Source: a virus
Length of the DNA: 41,876 nucleotides
Direction: 5' to 3' (one strand)
Virus record (IMG/VR): IMGVR_UViG_3300036860_000522
Span: 1-41,876 of that record
The notes under the pieces were generated by a model that was given only the letters and a program-made list of their open reading frames with translations, had not been told where the DNA came from and searched no databases. A program made the translations under genes and the position numbers. This document shows positions 36,991-41,876 of the stretch, in pieces (the first letter of the stretch is position 1; each line of letters begins with the position of its first letter).

Positions 36991-38667
36991 ATGCACGTGG
37001 TCGACGCGTACGCAGAAGCGGTAAGGCGCGGCGACGTGCCGGCCGGCAAGTATCACGTGCTTGCGGCGAAACGGCATCGCCGCGATCGCGCGCGCGAGGC
37101 CACGCCGGCGTTTCCCTACCGCTTCGATGCCGACCGCGCCGACCGGTTCTTCCGCTTCGCCGAGCAGTTGCGGCACTACAAGGGGCAATGGGCGGGGCAG
37201 CTGATCGTCCTCCAGCCGCATCAGCAGTTCCGGCTCGGATCGCTCTTCGCGTGGGTCCACGTGGAGACGGCGCTCCGGCGGTTTCGATCCGCCTACAACG
37301 AGATCCCGCGGAAGAACGGCAAAAGCCTCGAGGCGGCGATCGTGGCGATCTACGCCACGTTTTTCGACGGCGAACCCGGCAGCGAGGGGTACTGCGTCGC
37401 GACCAAACGCGACCAGGCGAAGATCGTCTTCAATGATTGCAAGAACCTGATCCGCTCGAGCGGCTTGCGGCGGCGCATCACGGCCTGGTCCGCCAACCTG
37501 CATCGCGACGACACGGCCTCGAAGCTCGAGCCGCTCGGCGCCGACCGCGATTCGACCGACGGCCTCAACCCGCAGATCGTCATCATCGACGAAGCCCACG
37601 CCCTGAAACACCGCGGCATGATCGACGTGATGGAAACGGCGACCGGCGCGCGCCGGCAGCCGATCATCACCTGGATCACGACCGCCGGCGACGACCCGCA
37701 GTCGCCCTGCGGCGACCAGCACGATTACGCGTGCAAGGTCCTCGACCAGGTGCTCGCGGATGAGACCTTCTTTGCCTTCATCGCGCACGCGGATCCCGAG
37801 GACCTCGCCGGCGATCGCTGGCTGAGCGAGGCGACGGCCCGCAAGGCGAATCCCAACTGGGGCGTCTCGGTGCTCCCCTCCGATCTGGCCGCGCTCGCGA
37901 CCAAGGCGCGCCACATGCCGGCCGCCGCGGCCGCGTATCAGCAAAAACGCTTGAACGTCTGGGTCAATACGACGGCGCCCTGGCTGTCGATGGAGGGCTG
38001 GCGGCGCGGACAGACGACAACGTGGACCGAGGCGGACCTGCGCGGCCAGCCGTGCTGTCTCGGCATCGACATGAGCTCGAAGATCGACCTGACGGCCGTG
38101 GTCGCGATGTTCCCGCCGACCGAGACGCGCCCCTCGTGGCGGCTCATCGCGCGGTGTCTCACGCCCGACGACACGCTCGACGAGCGCGCGCTGCGCGACC
38201 GCGCGCCGTATCGCCAGTGGGTGAAGCAAGGCGCGCTGCAGACCAATCCCGGCAACCGGATCGACCAGGCGCAGGTGCTCGTGATTGTCCACGCGCTCGC
38301 GGACCGATTCGACGTGCAGCAGATCGGCATCGATCCGTGGAACGCCGGCAACCTGGCGACGGAGCTCGGCGACGACGGCTTTCAGGTGATCGAGGTGCCG
38401 CAGACGCTGCAGCAGATGTCGGCGCCGGCGAAGGACTTTGAAGCCGACGTGCTCGATGGCCTGGTCGACGCCGGCGGGAATCCGCTCGTGGCCTGGTGCG
38501 CGAGCAATGTCGTGGTGCAGTCCGACAACAAAGACAACATCTACCCGACCAAAAAACGCAGCCGCGGCCGGATCGATCCGATCACCGCGGCCTTGATCGC
38601 CCGGAAACTCGCGGATCTGGAGCACGGCGAGCTGCGCGCCGAGGACCCAGTGGTGGTGACGACATGA
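36991..38667 (+). CDS. terL: Terminase large subunit
   Basis: A 558-residue HK97-type (Terminase_1) enzyme. The ATPase has YNEIPRKNGKSLEAAIVAIY (Walker A, RKNGKS) and NPQIVIIDEAHALKHRG (Walker B). The nuclease has CCLGIDMSSKIDLTAVVAMF with the first catalytic Asp, and IDPWNAGN and SRGRIDPITAALIA later. It pumps DNA into the prohead and cuts it. It ends ATGA with the next gene. Confidence 0.96.
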   Translation: MHVVDAYAEAVRRGDVPAGKYHVLAAKRHRRDRAREATPAFPYRFDADRADRFFRFAEQLRHYKGQWAGQLIVLQPHQQFRLGSLFAWVHVETALRRFRSAYNEIPRKNGKSLEAAIVAIYATFFDGEPGSEGYCVATKRDQAKIVFNDCKNLIRSSGLRRRITAWSANLHRDDTASKLEPLGADRDSTDGLNPQIVIIDEAHALKHRGMIDVMETATGARRQPIITWITTAGDDPQSPCGDQHDYACKVLDQVLADETFFAFIAHADPEDLAGDRWLSEATARKANPNWGVSVLPSDLAALATKARHMPAAAAAYQQKRLNVWVNTTAPWLSMEGWRRGQTTTWTEADLRGQPCCLGIDMSSKIDLTAVVAMFPPTETRPSWRLIARCLTPDDTLDERALRDRAPYRQWVKQGALQTNPGNRIDQAQVLVIVHALADRFDVQQIGIDPWNAGNLATELGDDGFQVIEVPQTLQQMSAPAKDFEADVLDGLVDAGGNPLVAWCASNVVVQSDNKDNIYPTKKRSRGRIDPITAALIARKLADLEHGELRAEDPVVVTT

Positions 38668-38846
38668 AGCGCACAGCCCCCGGCCGGCCGCCGCTCGACG
38701 ACGACGATCCCTCGACGACGATTTGCGTCAAGGTGCCGAGCAAGTTGTTCGACGAGCTCGACGACCGCGCGCGGCGTGCGCGGGTCACCATCCAGGAGAT
38801 CATCCGGCGCACCCTTCCGCATGAGCCAAAAAGATATCCAAAATAG
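38664..38846 (+). CDS. Ribbon-helix-helix protein downstream of terminase
   Basis: A 60-residue protein (MKRTAPGRPPLDDDDPSTTI) with the RHH pattern: strand CVKVPSKLFDELDDRARRAR, helix VTIQEIIRRTL. It is coupled to terL by ATGA. Its last eight codons are the 5' part of the 36-bp repeat at 38821-38856. Small RHH proteins at this place may regulate late genes or bind packaged DNA ends. Confidence 0.75.
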   Translation: MKRTAPGRPPLDDDDPSTTICVKVPSKLFDELDDRARRARVTIQEIIRRTLPHEPKRYPK

Positions 38847-38856
38847 GCGCCCCGCC
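38821..38856 (+). repeat. 36-bp perfect direct repeat, copy B
   Basis: Identical to 349-384. This copy covers the last codons and the stop of the RHH gene plus ten bases of spacer. It marks the left edge of the fibre cassette. Confidence 0.9.
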
Positions 38857-38880
38857 TCGAGCCTTCCACACTGACCTCTG

Positions 38881-38943
38881 ATGCTGACGAGTGCCGCGGG
38901 ATCGATCGACTGGTCCATCGCGTACGAAACGGCGGCGGACTAG
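38881..38943 (+). CDS. Possible 20-residue leader peptide
   Basis: A short frame (MLTSAAGSIDWSIAYETAAD) ending TAG directly before the ATG of the beta-helix gene. No clear ribosome site. It could couple translation to the gene or be chance. Confidence 0.25.
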   Translation: MLTSAAGSIDWSIAYETAAD

Positions 38944-40308
38944 ATGGCGTTCACGAACTTCTATCTCGATGCCGGCGGCAACGACATGAACGCGGGCTCG
39001 GTGCAAAACCACGCCGCCGCCGCCGGCCCGTCCACCAATGGCGATTGGGGCAACGCCGCCGCGAATCGGTTTACGGCGGCCTCGGGCACGCCCTTCAGTG
39101 CGGTGAATGTCAACGACTGGGCCAGCGTGTACGTGGATGGCACGACCAGCGGCGCGGTCTATGTCGCCCAGGTGACGGCCGTCAATGCGGGTGGCGCATC
39201 CATCGACCTCAGCACCACGGCGAAGTACGGCACGGCGCCAAGTAATAGTGCGACGGGGCGTAGTTGTCGCGTCGGCGGCTCGTGGCTCTCGGAATTCCCG
39301 CTGACGACGCTCACCGGGACGGTTCCGGCCAGCACGAAAATCAATTTCAACAACAACCTGACGATCACGGCCTCGCGGACCATCGCGCTCGCAGGCTTGA
39401 CGACCGCGCCGCTCTGGTTCAGTGGCTACAACACGAATCCGGGCGATCTCGACAACGACACGACGAACAGCCTCGCCAAGCCGATCTGGACGTTCAACGC
39501 CAACTTTGGGCTGGTGACCAGTGGCGCGCATCAAATCTGGTCGGGCCTGAGCGTGAAGGGGAATGCGTCTGGTGTTGTGTGGCAATCGTCGTCACAGAGT
39601 TTGATGATGTCTCGCTGCCGCGTCGAAAATACGAGCAGCAACGCGGCAGCCTACGCGTTCCAGCCCACGTTCACGAACACCATCGCGTATTCCTATTTCA
39701 AGGCTCCCAGCACGGGCACCACGAACGGTGTGGTCGTGGCGAATGGCACCGGGTCCACGTATCTCGGGTGTGTCTTCGACGGGGGCGGACTCGCGGGCTT
39801 AAATCTGGCCAACAATCAGAATCTCGTCGTGCGCTGTGTCTTTCTGACGAATACGGGCGCGGGCATTCTCTGCAACAGCGCCCAAGCGCGGATTATGGGG
39901 TGTACGTTTTATGGCGCGACCGTCGACGGCGTGAAGTGGACGGGCGCCCCAGCGGCGGGGGCCAGCGTGGTGGGGTGTCTCTTCAGCGGCGTGAACGGCG
40001 GGGCGGCGACCACCAACGGCATCAACAACGCGTCGGGCACGAACACGAATCTCGTCTTCCGCGCGTGCAACGACTACTACAACGTGACGAATCGCGAAGT
40101 GGGCTTCGGCGACAGTCCCGAATTCTTCCCGCAGACCGACAGCAGTCCCGTGGCGACGAGTGCGACGAATCTGACGCCCGTCGCCACGGCGAACGCGCGC
40201 GCCCGCGGCTTTCCCGGCCTCTTCGAGAACGCACTGTTCAGCGGCTACAGCGACATCGGCGCGGTCCAATCGCACCCACCACCCTTCGGCCATCCGGGGC
40301 TCGGATAA
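38944..40308 (+). CDS. Right-handed beta-helix (pectate-lyase-like) tailspike/fibre protein
   Basis: A 454-residue protein. The N-terminal 110 residues hold MAFTNFYLDAGGNDMNAGSV, a common start for beta-helix virion proteins. The middle is a run of short helical coils with repeating patterns: LVTSGAHQIWSGLSVKGNAS, STYLGCVFDGGGLAGLNLAN, VRCVFLTNTGAGILCNSAQA, IMGCTFYGATVDGVKW. These resemble pectate-lyase-type solenoids used by phages to bind or cut polysaccharide. First complete gene of the repeat-flanked cassette. Confidence 0.78.
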   Translation: MAFTNFYLDAGGNDMNAGSVQNHAAAAGPSTNGDWGNAAANRFTAASGTPFSAVNVNDWASVYVDGTTSGAVYVAQVTAVNAGGASIDLSTTAKYGTAPSNSATGRSCRVGGSWLSEFPLTTLTGTVPASTKINFNNNLTITASRTIALAGLTTAPLWFSGYNTNPGDLDNDTTNSLAKPIWTFNANFGLVTSGAHQIWSGLSVKGNASGVVWQSSSQSLMMSRCRVENTSSNAAAYAFQPTFTNTIAYSYFKAPSTGTTNGVVVANGTGSTYLGCVFDGGGLAGLNLANNQNLVVRCVFLTNTGAGILCNSAQARIMGCTFYGATVDGVKWTGAPAAGASVVGCLFSGVNGGAATTNGINNASGTNTNLVFRACNDYYNVTNREVGFGDSPEFFPQTDSSPVATSATNLTPVATANARARGFPGLFENALFSGYSDIGAVQSHPPPFGHPGLG

Positions 40309-41658
40309 ATGAAGCTCACGAAAAAGGCCGGGAGCACGAGCGAGATCTGGGAGGTCTTCATCCAGACCACCGCCGCCTTCGACGGCTCCGGCCTCACGGG
40401 CCTGACGAATGCGTCCGGCAGCCTGACGGCGTACTACCATCGCAACACGGACACCACGGCGACGGCGATCGCGCTCGTCTCGATGACGGTGGGCACGTTC
40501 ACATCGAGCGGCTTCAAGGAAATCGACAGCGCCAACATGCCCGGCTGGTATCAGTTCTGCCCGCCGAATGCGGCCCTCGCCAGCGGGGCGAAGTCCTGCA
40601 GCTTTCTCCTGAAGGGCGCGACCAACATGGCCGCGCTGCCGATCGAAGTGCAGCTCACCGCGGTCGATCCGGATTCGGCCACGGCGTTCATCACGGGCGT
40701 CAACGCCGTCGCGCCGCCGACGAATTGGAATCTCCTTTCGATCGACGCCAGCGGCCGCGTGGATCTCGCCAAGTGGATTGGGTCCGCGCCCGATGCGCTC
40801 TCGTCGGGCAAAATCCCCACGGACGTCAAGCTCTGGCTCACCGGCACGCCAAATGCCTTGCAGAGTGGACGGGTCGACAGCTATCTCGGCGCCGTCGCCG
40901 CCGGCGTGATCGCCGCGGCGAGCTTTGCCGCGAACGCGCTCGATGCCGTGTGGAGCACGACGGCGCGCACGCTGTCGAGCGGCGCGATTGCGGCTGCCAC
41001 GTTTGCCGCGAATGCGTTGGATGCGGTGTGGGCGACCACGACGCGGCGGCTGAGCGACGGCACGAACATCGTGCTCGCCAAGGGCGTCGGCGTCACGGGC
41101 TTCACCGATCTGTCCGCCGCGCAAGTAAACACAGAATGTGATACCGCGCTGAGCGATGTCGGCGTTACTGGCACGGTCACCGGCCGGATCGACGCAGCGA
41201 TCAGTTCGCGCCTGGCGACCGGCACGGTGGCGAGCGACGTCACCGCGATTAAAGCCAAAACCGACGGGCTGCCCAGCGATCCGGCGGACGCCTCGGATAT
41301 CGCGTCGGCGTTCGGCACGGTCAACAGCACGCTCAGCATCCTCGCGGGCTACGTCGATACCGAGGTGGCGGCGATCAAAGCGAAGACCGACAACCTCCCG
41401 GCGGCGCCGGCGGCGGTCGGCGACATCCCCTCGGCCGCGAGCATCGCCGATGCTTACCTGGATCGCGCCAATGGGATCGAAACCGGCTTGACGCCGCGCC
41501 AGGCGGATCGGTTGATGGTCGCCGCGCTCGTCGGGAAGGCCTCCGGCATGGGGGACAACGCGCCGGTGTTTCGCGATTTCGGTGATACGAAAGACCGCAT
41601 CACGGCGACGACGGACAGCGACGGCAACCGGCTCACGGTCACCGCGGATGCCAGCTGA
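40309..41658 (+). CDS. Fibre-like structural protein with internal repeats
   Basis: A 449-residue protein with a beta-rich N-terminus (STSEIWEVFIQTTAAFDGSG) and repeats in the middle: the segment AASFAANALDAVWSTTARTL is followed 27 residues later by AATFAANALDAVWATTTRRL. Paired linkers DVTAIKAKTDGLPSDPAD and EVAAIKAKTDNLPAAPAA follow. The helical, heptad-like C-terminal half suits a trimeric fibre shaft. Translationally coupled to the beta-helix gene. Confidence 0.75.
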   Translation: MKLTKKAGSTSEIWEVFIQTTAAFDGSGLTGLTNASGSLTAYYHRNTDTTATAIALVSMTVGTFTSSGFKEIDSANMPGWYQFCPPNAALASGAKSCSFLLKGATNMAALPIEVQLTAVDPDSATAFITGVNAVAPPTNWNLLSIDASGRVDLAKWIGSAPDALSSGKIPTDVKLWLTGTPNALQSGRVDSYLGAVAAGVIAAASFAANALDAVWSTTARTLSSGAIAAATFAANALDAVWATTTRRLSDGTNIVLAKGVGVTGFTDLSAAQVNTECDTALSDVGVTGTVTGRIDAAISSRLATGTVASDVTAIKAKTDGLPSDPADASDIASAFGTVNSTLSILAGYVDTEVAAIKAKTDNLPAAPAAVGDIPSAASIADAYLDRANGIETGLTPRQADRLMVAALVGKASGMGDNAPVFRDFGDTKDRITATTDSDGNRLTVTADAS

Positions 41659-41858
41659 TGTTTCCCTCGAGTTGGTACGCGCCGACTTACTTCGGCCGCG
41701 CCTACTGGCCGCGCGTGCTCGTCGTCGTGATCGCGGCCGATGTGGTGCACGCCGAGGTCCAGGTGCGGCGGCTGGTGACGGGGCACGCGGACGTGCGGAG
41801 CACGGTGACAACGGCGGCGGATATTCGACGACGGATCACCGTCACGGTGGAGCGCTGA
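41658..41858 (+). CDS. Small fibre-associated protein
   Basis: A 66-residue protein (MFPSSWYAPTYFGRAYWPRV) with an aromatic-rich start and a strand-rich body (VLVVVIAADVVHAEVQV). The aromatic start is common in small proteins encoded next to phage tail fibres. It overlaps the previous stop as TGATG. Confidence 0.65.
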   Translation: MFPSSWYAPTYFGRAYWPRVLVVVIAADVVHAEVQVRRLVTGHADVRSTVTTAADIRRRITVTVER

Positions 41859-41861
41859 CCC

Positions 41862-41876
41862 ATGGCTGACCGCGCT
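41862..41876 (+). CDS. 5' end of the gene continued at 1-327
   Basis: Five codons (M-A-D-R-A) open three bases after the preceding stop. The frame continues at base 1 as A-E-I-H-V-G-D-K, so the start of the 113-residue protein lies here. This is the evidence for circularity. Confidence 0.8.

Noticed and set aside
39799-41811. Minus-strand open frame of 670 codons opposite the fibre genes
   Set aside because: Arg-rich translation without domain features; it is the shadow of two well-supported fibre genes.

Overview
The window is a GC-rich temperate tailed-phage genome with a siphovirus-type gene set and HK97-type head genes. It appears complete and circular: the last 15 bases open a gene (start codon at 41862) whose reading frame continues without a break from base 1 to 327. 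The host cannot be named from sequence. The high GC, the sigma70-type promoters and an attachment core copied from a bacterial initiator tRNA gene point to a GC-rich bacterium.

Opened at its attachment site (about 25.26-25.31 kb), the genome has the usual prophage order. (1) 25.45-26.98 kb: tyrosine integrase and small companions on the minus strand. (2) 26.99-28.5 kb: a membrane-anchored accessory protein, a CI-like repressor and a divergent Cro-like repressor around an operator region. (3) 28.6-34.5 kb: short, overlapping early genes. These include a replication initiator carrying a cluster of iterons inside its own coding sequence, a DUF1064 nuclease, a DUF1643 gene with an in-frame tetranucleotide tract, and an HNH endonuclease. 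(4) 34.6-36.3 kb: accessory genes, namely a second HNH endonuclease and a minus-strand pair of a DNA-binding protein and a Ku-family protein. (5) 36.5-38.85 kb: small and large terminase and a ribbon-helix-helix protein. (6) 38.86 kb through the junction to 0.35 kb: a cassette of beta-helix/fibre genes flanked by 36-bp perfect direct repeats. (7) 0.4-13.6 kb: portal, S49-type protease, major capsid, head-tail connectors, two tail-tube-like paralogues, frameshifted tail chaperones and tape measure. (8) 13.6-19.8 kb: tail tip, hub and fibre genes, interrupted by an antisense HNH homing endonuclease. (9) 19.8-23.9 kb: holin-like membrane proteins, a glycoside-hydrolase-like protein and an NlpC/P60-type endolysin. 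(10) 23.85-24.87 kb: a minus-strand accessory operon with a promoter that contains an operator-like palindrome, next to attP.

The structural genes are nearly all on the plus strand with ATGA, GTGA, TTGA or TGATG overlaps, which indicates translational coupling. No DNA polymerase, helicase, primase or reverse transcriptase was recognised, so replication probably uses host enzymes recruited by the initiator. The observations most worth following are the tetranucleotide tract at the start of the ribbon-helix-helix/DUF1643 gene, the phage Ku gene, the intragenic origin, the initiator-tRNA attP with repeated arm sites, the repeat-flanked fibre cassette, and the -1 frameshift in the tail chaperone gene.
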